From assembly GCA_009889515.1 (NCBI GenBank), contig WUQR01000139.1, forward strand, positions 372,001 through 436,000: a stretch of DNA of 64,000 nucleotides, in the 5' to 3' direction. This document shows, one piece after another, positions 24,542 to 33,441 of the stretch. Made by a program: the position numbers and the translations under genes. The number at the start of each line of letters is the position of its first letter. Position 1 is the first letter of the stretch. This stretch comes from Nitrososphaerota archaeon. GTDB taxonomy: Archaea > Thermoproteota > Nitrososphaeria_A > Caldarchaeales > Calditenuaceae. The notes below the pieces were generated by a model. That model saw only the letters and a program-made list of their open reading frames with translations, was not told the DNA's origin and did not search any database.

Positions 24542-25645
24542 TCAGCCACGTAGCGGGGTCTCAATTTTAGTTTTTTTGATGTCGTTGCGGTATACTGCAA
24601 CCATCATTAGTGCTAGGGATGCTGCCCTGATCAGCGTCATGACCTGAGGTGGCGAGGGTGGCATGACTGGGTTGTAGTCGCCGAACCACGTCAATATTAT
24701 GGCGACGTTGCTTATCTCTAGGCTCGGCCAATATGGAAGCACGGACCTCGGAACTGCGGCCCAGAATGGGATGAGCCAGATAACCATCTGAGGAGTGAAG
24801 ATATAGGACATGATCAGCCAGGATGAGACTGCGAGAAACATCCGCGGAAGAACCGGGCCCCTCATTAGCGCTGCCTGAAGGACTAGGAAGGCGCCCAGCA
24901 GTGTTCCGAGCATCTTAGCTGTGGGTGAGAACTGGTCCCAGAATATCCAGATATACCAGGCATTCTCCAGCCCCCATCCACTGTGATACTCTATGAATTG
25001 GACGAGCCCTGCAGGGTTTAGGACCGCCTGAGCGAGATATAGCGGAGCCGCACCCGCTATGAATCCCAGCAAATAATCAAGCCTCTCACGCCCCCTCGTC
25101 TCAATGAATACTATTGGTATGAGGAGGGCTGTGTAGAGTTTGAATGCGAAGCCCAGACCAGCCGCCAGCCCACCGATAAAATATCTCTTCCTTAGCATAA
25201 GTACAGTTGACAAGCCTGCGAGAGCTGCGGCATAATGGTCAAAATTGTATATTCCGTATAAGACAAGACTGGGGGAGGCTGCGAAGACGAGGCCAAGCCA
25301 GCCCGAGCCACTAATTCTAGAGATACGTATAATGGACCATGCGATCGCGATGTATGCTGGTAGGCTGAGATAAAAGAATGCCTGATAATATCTTATAGTG
25401 TCTCCTGAGCTGAGCAGGGCTGATGCATAGATTGAGAGGCAGGAGGCGGGGGGATACTCGAAGAAGAATTGGAAGCAGGGCGCGGAGCCGGCCCTAAGCA
25501 TATCTCCGCTCTCGGGCCTGTACCAGAAGCTGACTATGTCACTGTATATGCTCCATCCAAGCTGGGGAAAGTGTATGAACCCACTGGCAATCCACGAGGC
25601 GACACAAACAGCATAGACTAGAATCTCCCTCCTATCTACACTCAT
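24542..25645 (-). CDS. Polytopic GT-C-type glycosyltransferase
   Basis: 367 residues with about ten membrane helices. An early loop carries the charged SDIVSFWYRP region and FFEYPPAS, and FNFDHY-like acidic residues sit in a later loop (YNFDHYAAALAG). FEYPP after a polyprenyl-transferase-like first loop is typical of GT87/mannosyltransferase-like enzymes that use lipid-linked sugars. It could glycosylate a lipid, or the S-layer, on the outer face of the membrane. It ends 4 bases from inositol-phosphate synthase, so a link to inositol lipids is possible, but the genes converge. Family level only. Confidence 0.7.
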   Translation of the reverse strand: MSVDRREILVYAVCVASWIASGFIHFPQLGWSIYSDIVSFWYRPESGDMLRAGSAPCFQFFFEYPPASCLSIYASALLSSGDTIRYYQAFFYLSLPAYIAIAWSIIRISRISGSGWLGLVFAASPSLVLYGIYNFDHYAAALAGLSTVLMLRKRYFIGGLAAGLGFAFKLYTALLIPIVFIETRGRERLDYLLGFIAGAAPLYLAQAVLNPAGLVQFIEYHSGWGLENAWYIWIFWDQFSPTAKMLGTLLGAFLVLQAALMRGPVLPRMFLAVSSWLIMSYIFTPQMVIWLIPFWAAVPRSVLPYWPSLEISNVAIILTWFGDYNPVMPPSPPQVMTLIRAASLALMMVAVYRNDIKKTKIETPLRG

Positions 25646-25763
25646 CTAAAATGTTTAGCCTCATCACGCCTCATTTAAGGCTATTTAGCCCCTCGACTGC
25701 CAATCATGGCTCGGGTTAGATTTAAATCACGCCGGGGGAAAACTAGCCTTAAGTGGTTTAGGC

Positions 25764-26210
25764 TTGGCGCGGATGCATGCGAGGAAAAGAGGCCGCTCAG
25801 GGTCTAAGAGACCCATAAGTAAGGTGCCTCCACCCTGGCTCACAGTCTCCCCAGACGAGGTAGAGGCGCTGGTCGTGAAGTATGCAAAAAGCGGTATCCC
25901 ACCCAGCCAGATAGGCGTTATACTCCGTGACCAACACGGTATCCCCCTCGTCAAACCGATAGTGGGCAAGAAGATGCTTAAGATTCTAGAGGAAAACGGC
26001 CTCGCTCCGGAAATACCTGAAGACCTCTCAAACCTCATCGCAAGGGCTAGGAGAATGCACGTACACCTGCAAACACACCGATCAGACCGCTACAACAGAA
26101 AGAGGCTCCAGCTAGTGGAGGCCAAGATACACAGGCTCGTGAAGTACTACAAGTCCACCGGTGTACTGCCCGAAAACTTCGAGGTAAAAACACTCTACAA
26201 ATACGAATAA
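25764..26210 (+). CDS. rps15: Small-subunit ribosomal protein uS15
   Basis: 148 residues of the archaeal/eukaryotic uS15 (S13e) form, with an N-terminal extension not found in bacteria. [10 protein letters not shown] opens the protein, [12 protein letters not shown] follows near 23-34, and [13 protein letters not shown] near 92-104 binds 16S rRNA. The family start MARMH argues for TTG 25764 and not the ATG three codons later. Promoter elements GATTTAAAT (about 25719) and CCTTAAG (about 25746) precede it. It stands alone. Confidence 0.95.
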   Translation: MARMHARKRGRSGSKRPISKVPPPWLTVSPDEVEALVVKYAKSGIPPSQIGVILRDQHGIPLVKPIVGKKMLKILEENGLAPEIPEDLSNLIARARRMHVHLQTHRSDRYNRKRLQLVEAKIHRLVKYYKSTGVLPENFEVKTLYKYE

Positions 26211-26270
26211 GCCCTCGTTCTACACTCGCCACACACGTAATTGTATGAGCACGCGCCGCGTGACTGCTTT

Positions 26271-26819
26271 TCACCCGACATAGCTTGAGACTACTTTCTC
26301 GATTATTAGGAGTTCTAGGGCGTCTGCTGGGTCGGGTGCTGGGACTACTTCCAGCAGCTCTTTACTTATGTTGTAGATTTCCATTAGAGTCGCTGGGGAC
26401 GCTACTTGTCTGAAGGGCTCGATAGTTCCGCCTAGCTCCTCTACTATTTTGTAGAGTAGTGTCTCCGGGTCCGTGTCGCCTGTAGTTATTGCTGCTGCGA
26501 CTATCTTGTCCTCGCCGCCTCTGATGCCTGCGACTTTGAGGGCGTCTTGGATCTGTCTCTGGCATGATAGTCTTAGGAGGTATTCTACCTCGATACGCTT
26601 GGACCTTGCTGTCCCGGCTAAGGTGGTTGTGGCAGCGGCTGCGAATGCTGCGACTAGGTGGCGGGCTGACACAACTATCTCTGGCCTGCAGAACTGTATT
26701 CCCGACGAGCCGCTGAGACGCATTTCATCTAGGAGCTTCAGTGGATTCTTCTTTACGTTGGTTATCAGTGCTGCAGCAAACCTGTAGGGCCCGTAGCTGG
26801 ACCTAATTACAGCCGCCAT
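26271..26819 (-). CDS. cgi121: KEOPS complex subunit Cgi121
   Basis: 182-residue regulatory subunit of KEOPS, which makes the t6A modification on ANN-decoding tRNAs. Cgi121 binds the tRNA 3' CCA end and the Bud32 kinase. Seen: the alternating helical pattern with FCRPEIVVSARHLVAAF (about 43-59), SKRIEVEYLLRLSCQRQI and a GDTDPE loop, all in the right order and at normal length. Its ATG lies inside the last codons of the ubiquitin-like gene (17-base overlap), so it is translated by coupling. Other KEOPS genes are not in the window. Confidence 0.85.
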   Translation of the reverse strand: MAAVIRSSYGPYRFAAALITNVKKNPLKLLDEMRLSGSSGIQFCRPEIVVSARHLVAAFAAAATTTLAGTARSKRIEVEYLLRLSCQRQIQDALKVAGIRGGEDKIVAAAITTGDTDPETLLYKIVEELGGTIEPFRQVASPATLMEIYNISKELLEVVPAPDPADALELLIIEKVVSSYVG

Positions 26820-27075
26820 GGATCATCGGCACAATAGTGACCCTGTCATCATCCGATACCTCCACCTCATACCGGTAGACTGAGCGCGCATCCACGTCGT
26901 TTACGAGAATTAGGAACCCTGGTCTTATTTCCCCGCCCTCATCAAGGACTTGGCGCCTTACTGTCTCGGGTAGGAGTTTTAGAGCGGCTTTAAGCGGCTT
27001 CCTCTCACCTAGCCTGACTTCGATGAGCCGGTCCTTCACCTCTGTGCGGAGGTGTCCGTAGAGTTGGACGATCAA
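26803..27075 (-). CDS. Ubiquitin-like small modifier / sulfur carrier (MoaD-ThiS-Urm1 fold)
   Basis: 90-residue beta-grasp protein. It begins VQLYGHLRTEVKD, typical of archaeal MoaD/SAMP proteins, and ends VTIVPMIHGGCN. The diglycine is followed by two residues (Cys-Asn) instead of being terminal. The extra codons are those that also encode the start of Cgi121, so they may be a by-product of the overlap. If functional, the protein would need trimming before adenylation by an E1-like enzyme. The start is TTG 27075. Possible roles are tRNA thiolation, molybdopterin synthesis or protein conjugation; tRNA work fits its KEOPS partner. Confidence 0.78.
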   Translation of the reverse strand: MIVQLYGHLRTEVKDRLIEVRLGERKPLKAALKLLPETVRRQVLDEGGEIRPGFLILVNDVDARSVYRYEVEVSDDDRVTIVPMIHGGCN

Positions 27076-27197
27076 GCCGAACTACACCCCTAAAACTCTC
27101 AGAGAGGAGACATGCTCTTCACCGGGCAGATAGCCCTCAGCGCAGGTCGGTTTCATCACGTCAAGAAGATTTCCTAAGCGTTGATTTAGCCTTTACC

Positions 27198-27704
27198 TCA
27201 GTTGGCAACAGTGGTATAGGTCCTATTCCTATATACTAGCGGCTTTGAATCCGGCATTCTTATAGCAACGCTTAAAACCTCACAGAGTATCAGGTCGTGG
27301 TCTCCAGCCTCGTAAATCCTATACCTCCTACAGATCATGTAGGCTGGAGTGTCGCGGAGGATTGGGACTTTCTCGGGCCCCTCCTCATAATCCACGCCCT
27401 CAAACTTATCGCGGGTCTTCTTCCTGCCGGCAAAAATCTCACTTAACTCTGCCTGCCCGCTTGAGAGGAGATGTATCGCGAATATTTCTGCCTCTCTGAA
27501 GGCTTTGTAGGAGTTTGCCGACCTGTCAACGGCTATCATGACGAGGGGTGGATTTAAGGAGACTGAGGTGAAGGAGCTGACAGTAATGCCGTATGCAAGT
27601 CCGCCTACCCTTGTGGTGACAACCGTCACGCCCTGAGGGTATAGCCTCATGAAGGCCTTTAGACCCTCCTGTCTCGCCGCAAGATCTCCCAGCCCAACAT
27701 CCAA
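27198..27704 (-). CDS. Flavin reductase-like FMN-binding protein
   Basis: 168 residues of the split-barrel flavin reductase family (DIM6/NTAB). GVTVVTTRVGGLAYGITVSSFTSVS (in two pieces, about 25-49) with SLNPPLVMIAVDR forms the FMN site, and a GDHDLILCEV strand follows. Such proteins reduce free flavin or act as flavin-dependent reductases. It follows the NAD-kinase-like gene after 7 bases, starting at TTG 27704, so the pair is an operon. That links it to pyridine-nucleotide handling. Specific substrate unknown. Confidence 0.85.
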   Translation of the reverse strand: MDVGLGDLAARQEGLKAFMRLYPQGVTVVTTRVGGLAYGITVSSFTSVSLNPPLVMIAVDRSANSYKAFREAEIFAIHLLSSGQAELSEIFAGRKKTRDKFEGVDYEEGPEKVPILRDTPAYMICRRYRIYEAGDHDLILCEVLSVAIRMPDSKPLVYRNRTYTTVAN

Positions 27705-27711
27705 TACCTAT

Positions 27712-28746
27712 TCACTCCGTTGTTTTCGGTTCTCCAATACGATTACTCTCGGGAATATAATATATCTTCTGTCTCGCATCTCTTGTGAGTGGTCTACGAG
27801 CGAGAAGCCTCTTCGAGACCAGTATGTTAAGTGCGTGGCGGAGGGTCCTCTCGGGTAGCATAGTCTTTTTGAGGAGCTGGGAATAGGTGAGAGGCCCTTC
27901 ATACTCTATTGTCTTTAGTATGAGTTTCGCTGACGGTGGCGTGTCTAACAGCTCCTCCGCCAGATGTATCTTCTTCTCAATCTTGCTGAATATGGGGGAA
28001 GGGCCGTTAAGCCTGATGAATTTGATGGGCGGCTCATAGGCCTTGATCGTGAGGCTCTCCTCGACAGGGACGCGGAGAAGCCCGTCAACTATGACCTCCG
28101 CCCCGCCCCGCGACGAGACGCTCTCCACAGATATGGCTGACTGGTCGCTGACGATTAGGGGTCTACGCGTCATGTCTATCGAGTTTACGGGTACAATAGC
28201 TAGGGCCTTGGCTGCATGGTGTATCAAGGGTCCTCCCGCTGAGAGTGAGTATCCGCTTGAGCCTAGGGGGGTGGAGACGATTAAGCCATCGGCCAAGTCG
28301 CGCCAGAGGAGCTCTCCATCCACATAAAGGCTATACTCCACAAGTGTAGCGCTTATCTGCGAGAAGAGTGCTGCCTCGTTTACGGCTATGGCAAGGTTTT
28401 GGTCGTCGATCGTCACTCTTAACGCGGTTAGACTCTCTGTCATGAACTGCCCCTTCTCAATCCTTTCCAAGGCGCTTGGGAGTTCGTCAAGCATCACCTG
28501 TGATAGGAATCCTCGCGTAGCCTCGCGGCTGACTGCTAAGACCCTCACCTCTCTATCGCTAACTGTGTGGAGAGTCTGAAGAATATCTCTATCGTCACCA
28601 ACGACTACAAGTACGTCACCTTTCTCGAGTCTGACATCGTCTAGAGATTCACAAACCTTAACACCCTGTAGCCTGTCCTTCAGAACTTCTTCCACCTCGC
28701 GCCTAACTCCGATGCTACGCCCAGAGACCTTAACTATGATCTCCAT
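27712..28746 (-). CDS. NAD-kinase-like protein with degenerate GGDGT motif and C-terminal winged helix
   Basis: 344 residues. Residues 1-255 follow the NAD kinase fold, with N123-E124 (AVNEAAL) and DGLIVSTPLGSSGYS at 153-167, and a SAGGP just after. The phosphate-binding GGDGT is replaced by V49-G-D-D-R53; one Gly and the Asp remain. Residues about 270-335 form a helix-turn-helix with a wing (YSQLLKKTMLPERTLRHAL, then a KRLLARRP wing strand), a fusion absent from ordinary NAD kinases. It could be a true kinase with an unusual site, or a nucleotide-responsive DNA-binding regulator. First gene of the operon with the flavin reductase. Fold sure, activity open. Confidence 0.8.
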   Translation of the reverse strand: MEIIVKVSGRSIGVRREVEEVLKDRLQGVKVCESLDDVRLEKGDVLVVVGDDRDILQTLHTVSDREVRVLAVSREATRGFLSQVMLDELPSALERIEKGQFMTESLTALRVTIDDQNLAIAVNEAALFSQISATLVEYSLYVDGELLWRDLADGLIVSTPLGSSGYSLSAGGPLIHHAAKALAIVPVNSIDMTRRPLIVSDQSAISVESVSSRGGAEVIVDGLLRVPVEESLTIKAYEPPIKFIRLNGPSPIFSKIEKKIHLAEELLDTPPSAKLILKTIEYEGPLTYSQLLKKTMLPERTLRHALNILVSKRLLARRPLTRDARQKIYYIPESNRIGEPKTTE

Positions 28747-28847
28747 GTCGTCCTGACATTATATTCTTAGGGAGGCTTATCAATTTTGGGCATTCCGGCA
28801 ATATTACAGCTGAGCGATGTTTTGAATCATTTTTTGCCAGTTTCGTT

Positions 28848-28859
28848 AGCTATAAAACG
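28848..28859 (+). promoter_or_regulatory. TATA box of the second HAAT operon
   Basis: GCTATAAAAC, centred 30 bases before ATG 28886. It implies a very short leader or none and lies in the 139-base region divergent with the NAD-kinase-like gene. Confidence 0.55.
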
Positions 28860-28885
28860 AGGGGCTATAACCTACTTCGCTGGAA

Positions 28886-30202
28886 ATGGATCGACGGCGG
28901 GCTCTCTCAAGTCTATTAAAGACCGGTATTATCGCCGCTGGTGCGGCAGGTCTAGGGGCTGTTGCCGGATACTTGTCAGGCAGCTCAATCGGAGCGCAGC
29001 CTCCACAGGGACGCGAACCAGGTGTGAAACCCATCAAGATCGGGTTCCAAGTACACAGAACTGGGATCGGGGCACCATACGGTTTCTGGTATGAGAGGGT
29101 GGCCAACGCCGCTGTCTCCTACATAAACAAGATCGGCGGGATAGCTGGGCGGCCGGTTGAACTCATAGCTGAGGATGACGAGACAAGTCCCGCCAAGGGT
29201 GCGCAGGTCGTCGAGAGGCTTGTGCTAGCCCACAATGTAGACTTCATCCTCGGGGCCCTCTTCTCGGACGTGGTGCTTGCATCCGGCCCTAGGGCTGGCG
29301 AGCTTAAGAGACCCTACTTCGCAGTCAGTGAGGGAACCCATGTACCTTTCGGCAAGCTGAATAGGTGGTGCTTCCAGCCAGGAATAACAGATGTCCCTGG
29401 CCAAGTGACTGCCGTGGCTAAGTGGATCTTCGAGAACCTGGGGAAGAGGGTCGCGATGATCTACCCTGACTATGCGTTTGGGCATGATCATAGGGATGCC
29501 CTCACCAAGGCGGCGGAGAGGTATGGTGCGAGGATTGTTGAGAAGATTCCCATCCCGCCGGGTGAGACCAGCTTTACGAAATACTTCACCCGGATTCCGA
29601 GAGATATTGATGTGCTTTACCATGTGATGGTTGGCGACGTGCTTACTTTTATCAGGGAGCTTGGGGTCTATCTTGGGCGTGATAGGCCTGAGTTGTTCGG
29701 ATTTATAGACAGCATTGAGGCTGTTCCACTCTCCGCTCCAGGGTTGGAGTATCTTGAGGGGACTTATTTCTGGGAGGCTTTTCCAAGGTATGCTGACGGC
29801 TACGACACCCCCTATGCAAGGTTCTATAGGGAGTCGGTTGGTGTTGACGAAAGTGGCGCCGACAAGTCAGATCCTTCTCGAGTCTCCGCATTTAGCCACA
29901 TGTTTGGGGTCTGGGAGACCCTCTTCGTAATTAAGGAGGCTGTGGAGCAGAGCGGCTACAGCGAGCCGACTCGCAGCGACTATGAGGCCTTTATCAAGAC
30001 GCTCGAGTCTATGGATTGGTTCAATGAGGGTCTGTGGCACCCACAAGGAGACAAGCGTTTCAACGGCAAACTACACCAGTCATTTGGGCATCAGTTCATA
30101 TCGGTTGTGAGAAATGGCAGACTAGTGGTTGTCCACAGGACTGAGATAGAAGATTCATTCTACGAGCATCCGAACGATTATACTAAGCAGCCGTTGTTCT
30201 AG
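28886..30202 (+). CDS. HAAT-type ABC substrate-binding protein
   Basis: 438-residue Peripla_BP_6 protein, first gene of a complete transporter operon. The N-terminus MDRRRALSSLLKTG plus a Gly/Ala-rich hydrophobic stretch resembles a twin-arginine signal, so export may be by Tat. The mature domain starts at IKIGFQVHRTG. Typical strands include VELIAEDDETSPAKG and VDFILGALFSD. It is not closely similar to the two binding proteins at 4-10 kb. Permease LivH follows 2 bases on. The ligand could be an amino acid, amide or urea-like compound; no assignment possible. Confidence 0.88.
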   Translation: MDRRRALSSLLKTGIIAAGAAGLGAVAGYLSGSSIGAQPPQGREPGVKPIKIGFQVHRTGIGAPYGFWYERVANAAVSYINKIGGIAGRPVELIAEDDETSPAKGAQVVERLVLAHNVDFILGALFSDVVLASGPRAGELKRPYFAVSEGTHVPFGKLNRWCFQPGITDVPGQVTAVAKWIFENLGKRVAMIYPDYAFGHDHRDALTKAAERYGARIVEKIPIPPGETSFTKYFTRIPRDIDVLYHVMVGDVLTFIRELGVYLGRDRPELFGFIDSIEAVPLSAPGLEYLEGTYFWEAFPRYADGYDTPYARFYRESVGVDESGADKSDPSRVSAFSHMFGVWETLFVIKEAVEQSGYSEPTRSDYEAFIKTLESMDWFNEGLWHPQGDKRFNGKLHQSFGHQFISVVRNGRLVVVHRTEIEDSFYEHPNDYTKQPLF

Positions 30203-30204
30203 AA

Positions 30205-31074
30205 TTGCTCCCTCTAGAGCATCTGGGGCTGGCGGTAGTTGATGGCCTAGTCAACGGCTCAGTTATGGCGTTCATAGCCCTCGGACTTGCTATCGTCTTC
30301 GGTATAATGAATGTCGTGAATCTGACCCATGGCGAGCTATACATGCTCGGTGCGATGATAAGCTGGCTCATGGTACAGGCTGCTCTCCCATATGCCTCTG
30401 CTTTGGTCGCGGCCCCCCTTCTTGTCGGGGGGCTGGCCGTTGCTATAAACATGTTCATTCTCCAGAGGTTTGGGCATGAGCCCGGCCAAACGGTTCTCGC
30501 AACCTTTGGACTCCTCCTCATCCTTCAGCAACTGGGCTTAGCCATACTGGGGCCTGCTCCGCGCTCGATCTCACCCCCCTTTAACCCCATCATAGAGTTT
30601 TCTGGCTTCAGCTACTCGGGCTTCAAGCTCTTCGCAGGCCTATTCTCGCTTATGGCCTGTCTCCTCGTCTGGCTTGGTGTTGAGCGGAGTAGGATTGGCC
30701 CCCTTCTGCGGGCTGCTCAGGAGAACAGGCTGATGGCAGAGTCTCTAGGCATAGACACTAGCAAGGTGTTTTTGATTGGCTTCGCCCTGGCCGGCTCATT
30801 AGTGGGGTTTGCCGGTGCTCTAACCTCACCCTTCAGGCAGATACACTTCCTCATGGGGTTTGACGCCCTTGCCGTGTCGTTTGTTGTTGTGGTTTTGGGG
30901 GGTGTGGGTAGGATTGGCGGGACTATTGCGGCAGGTGTTGGGCTGGGCCTGCTAGAGAGTCTCGCTGCCCTCTTCCTCGCGCCTACAGTGGCAAGGGTCC
31001 TTACACTGACTCTGGCCCTGATATACGTCGTAGCTAGGAGGCTCGGCTCGATTAGGGGGGTGTGGAGGTATTGA
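30205..31074 (+). CDS. livH: HAAT permease, LivH type
   Basis: 289 residues, about eight membrane helices. The signature NVVNLTHGELYMLGA falls near 37-50, a LRAAQENRLMAESLGI coupling helix near 170-185, and VVVVLGGVGRIGG near 228-240. The start is TTG 30205, 2 bases after the binding protein's stop. Its 3' end overlaps LivM. Forms the membrane channel with LivM. Confidence 0.92.
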   Translation: MLPLEHLGLAVVDGLVNGSVMAFIALGLAIVFGIMNVVNLTHGELYMLGAMISWLMVQAALPYASALVAAPLLVGGLAVAINMFILQRFGHEPGQTVLATFGLLLILQQLGLAILGPAPRSISPPFNPIIEFSGFSYSGFKLFAGLFSLMACLLVWLGVERSRIGPLLRAAQENRLMAESLGIDTSKVFLIGFALAGSLVGFAGALTSPFRQIHFLMGFDALAVSFVVVVLGGVGRIGGTIAAGVGLGLLESLAALFLAPTVARVLTLTLALIYVVARRLGSIRGVWRY

Positions 31075-32021
31075 GGCCGCGGCCCACAATTATAGCATCG
31101 CTCACAATCCCGATAATCCTAGCAGTAGCCTACCCATTCCTTCCAGAGTATCAAAAAGCCTTGGTAGCCCGAATCATGATACTGTCCATCTACTCCTACG
31201 GCTATGCCGTGTGTTTCCAGATGGTTGGCATCATGAGTCTGGGGCATGCGGCTCTATTCGCAGCCGGCATGTACGGCGCTGGCCTCTACGCCTACTACAT
31301 CTCGCCAGACCCCTTCGTGGCACTGGCTGTTGGTGTCGCATCCTCGGTGCTCCTCTCCATGCTTTTGGGCGTACTCGCTATGCGTGTCGGCGGAGCCTAC
31401 CTGATGATAGGGACCCTTCTCGCGTCACAGGCGCTCTACCTAGTCGCACTGCACTTTAACGAGATAACTGGGGGTGAGCAGGGGCTGGTCCTGAGAGGCG
31501 AGGCCACCATCACAGGAGCCCTCAAACCCTTACTCTCCGAGCTGGACGCCCGCTACATGGTCTCACTAATTGCACTAACTGTCGTGGTAGCAGGTATAAC
31601 CATCCTCTCCTCCTCACGCCTGGGCCGCATGTTGCTGGCTGTTAGAGATGACGAGGAGAAGCTGGAGAGCCTCGGCTACAACACCTCCATCCTCAAACTC
31701 CTAGCCTTCTCGATCTCTGGCGCCCTATCCGGTGCCTCAGGCTCCCTCCTAGCACTCCTATACAGCTATGTCGGGGCTGGATATGCTGGAGTCCTCAACT
31801 CCGTGGAGCCTGTCCTATGGGTGCTCGTGGGCGGCCCCTACGTGGAGTTCGGGCCTTTTCTCGGAAGCCTCTTGGTGAACCTGTTGGCGGACACTGCGCG
31901 AGGCCTCCTGAGGGGGCATGTGCTGGTTGTTGGGGCCGGGCTTGTAGCCTTCGCCCTCGCGACAGGGAGGCTGCGGTGGGCCTACCAAATACTGGGAAGG
32001 TGGAGGAGCCGTGCAGCCTAG
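31062..32021 (+). CDS. livM: HAAT permease, LivM type
   Basis: 319-residue permease. MVGIMSLGHAALFAAGMY near 51-68, GAYLMIGTLLASQ near 109-121 and the coupling stretch LAVRDDEEKLESLGYN near 192-207 identify it. GTG 31062 overlaps LivH by 13 bases. A TTG at 31071, with GGAGGT just ahead but very close, is an alternative. Normal length. Confidence 0.92.
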   Translation: MEVLRPRPTIIASLTIPIILAVAYPFLPEYQKALVARIMILSIYSYGYAVCFQMVGIMSLGHAALFAAGMYGAGLYAYYISPDPFVALAVGVASSVLLSMLLGVLAMRVGGAYLMIGTLLASQALYLVALHFNEITGGEQGLVLRGEATITGALKPLLSELDARYMVSLIALTVVVAGITILSSSRLGRMLLAVRDDEEKLESLGYNTSILKLLAFSISGALSGASGSLLALLYSYVGAGYAGVLNSVEPVLWVLVGGPYVEFGPFLGSLLVNLLADTARGLLRGHVLVVGAGLVAFALATGRLRWAYQILGRWRSRAA

Positions 32022-32727
32022 ACCCCTACTCTCACTCCAAGATATCTCAAAGTCCTTTGACGGTGTCCAGGCCCTGGCGGGGGTCTCCCTCGAGGTAGGT
32101 GATACAGGGATCCTCGGAATAATAGGTCCAAACGGTGCGGGCAAATCCACCTTAGCCGGTGTCATTGTAGGCTCCCTCAAGCCCGACAGCGGCAGAATAT
32201 TCTTCCTAGGCAGAGAGATTACCGGTCTCCCCGTGAGGAAAAGAGCCCGCCTAGGAATAGCCAACACCCACCAAATACCGCGGTCCTTCCCCTCGCTCAC
32301 AGTCTACGAGAACCTCGAACTAGCCGCCCTCCACACCTCCGGCAAGGACGTTAGGCAGCGGATAATCGAAACGGCGGACTTACTAGGCCTCCAACCAGTA
32401 TTGGAACTTAAAGCCTCCCAACTCTCTCACGGCCAAATAAGGCTATTAGAGATAAGCATGGCCCTCATCTCGCGGCCGCGGTTGCTGGTGATGGATGAGC
32501 CTACCCAAGGCCTAACCGGTCTAGAGGTGCACACCCTCGTAGAGATCCTTAGAGGCTTGGCGGAGAGGCTGGCGATAATCATCATCGACCATAGAGTCGA
32601 TTTCGTGGTCTCGCTCTCATCGAGGATCGCTATCATGAGTCGTGGAAGGATTGTGGCGCTTGGCAACGCAAGGGACAGTTGGGTTACTGAGAAGATTGAA
32701 GAGGTGTATCTGAGAGGGGGGTCCTGA
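32011..32727 (+). CDS. livG: HAAT ATPase, LivG type
   Basis: 238 residues. Walker A GPNGAGKST, LivG-type IANTHQIPRSFP, signature LSHGQIRLLE, Walker B LLVMDEPTQGL, then IIDHRVDFV with the switch His. The gene starts inside the end of LivM (11-base overlap), and its stop overlaps the ATG of LivF by one base (TGATG). Energises the transporter. Confidence 0.93.
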   Translation: MQPRPLLSLQDISKSFDGVQALAGVSLEVGDTGILGIIGPNGAGKSTLAGVIVGSLKPDSGRIFFLGREITGLPVRKRARLGIANTHQIPRSFPSLTVYENLELAALHTSGKDVRQRIIETADLLGLQPVLELKASQLSHGQIRLLEISMALISRPRLLVMDEPTQGLTGLEVHTLVEILRGLAERLAIIIIDHRVDFVVSLSSRIAIMSRGRIVALGNARDSWVTEKIEEVYLRGGS

Positions 32728-33428
32728 TGCTGGAGATAAGTGGACTGGTGTCAGGATACTACGGGCTCAAGATTGTGAGAGGCATCTCCCTCAAGGTAGA
32801 GAAGGGTGAGGTGCTGTTTGTTATGGGTAGAAACGGGGTTGGTAAGACGACACTGCTGAAGACGGTCGTAGGACACATAAGACCTATGAGCGGAAGGGTA
32901 GTGATAGACGGCCATGATGTCACGGGCTGGAGCCCCCACGCGATAGCGCGGATGGGTGTGGGATATGTCCCCCAAGACAGGGGGGTATTCGCTAGGCTGA
33001 CCGTCGAGGAGAATCTCCGGATAGCGGAGGGATTAAACGGAGAGATCTTGAAAGAGGCCTTCAAGCTATTCCCCGAGCTAGAGCCCCTCAGAGATAGGAA
33101 GGGAGGCAAGCTCAGCGGTGGTGAACAGCAGATACTTGCGGTAGCGCGAGCCATAGCCTCCAGGCCAAAGCTCTTGGTGATGGATGAGCCTGCCACAGGG
33201 CTTGCTCCACCTATAATCCGGCGGATGGTAGAGGCTGTTAAGCAACTCACCAGTCAGGGCGCGTCAGCCATAATTGCAGAACAGAATCCGGCCCTAGTCT
33301 TCGAGCTAGCAGACAAGCTAGCACTTATGGAGGCGGGAGAGATAAAAGCGATCATTGGGCGTGACCGCTTGGCGGAGAGCCAGCAACTCCTCCGAAGCGC
33401 GCTAGGCCTATCCTATCAGGACAGATAA
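32727..33428 (+). CDS. livF: HAAT ATPase, LivF type
   Basis: 233 residues, last gene of the operon. Walker A GRNGVGKTT, GYVPQDRGVFARLTVEENL, signature LSGGEQQ and Walker B LLVMDEPATGLAP, then IIAEQNPALV. Complete and normal. It converges on the Gfo/Idh gene 13 bases away. Confidence 0.93.
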   Translation: MLEISGLVSGYYGLKIVRGISLKVEKGEVLFVMGRNGVGKTTLLKTVVGHIRPMSGRVVIDGHDVTGWSPHAIARMGVGYVPQDRGVFARLTVEENLRIAEGLNGEILKEAFKLFPELEPLRDRKGGKLSGGEQQILAVARAIASRPKLLVMDEPATGLAPPIIRRMVEAVKQLTSQGASAIIAEQNPALVFELADKLALMEAGEIKAIIGRDRLAESQQLLRSALGLSYQDR

Positions 33429-33441
33429 TAGATAAACGCTT

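Noticed and set aside
24181-24600. 139-codon minus-strand frame over inositol-phosphate synthase
   Set aside because: Antisense shadow of a clearly conserved gene; no promoter or domain.
31815-32300. 161-codon minus-strand frame across livM and livG
   Set aside because: Antisense to two firmly identified transporter genes and proline/arginine-rich as expected for a shadow.
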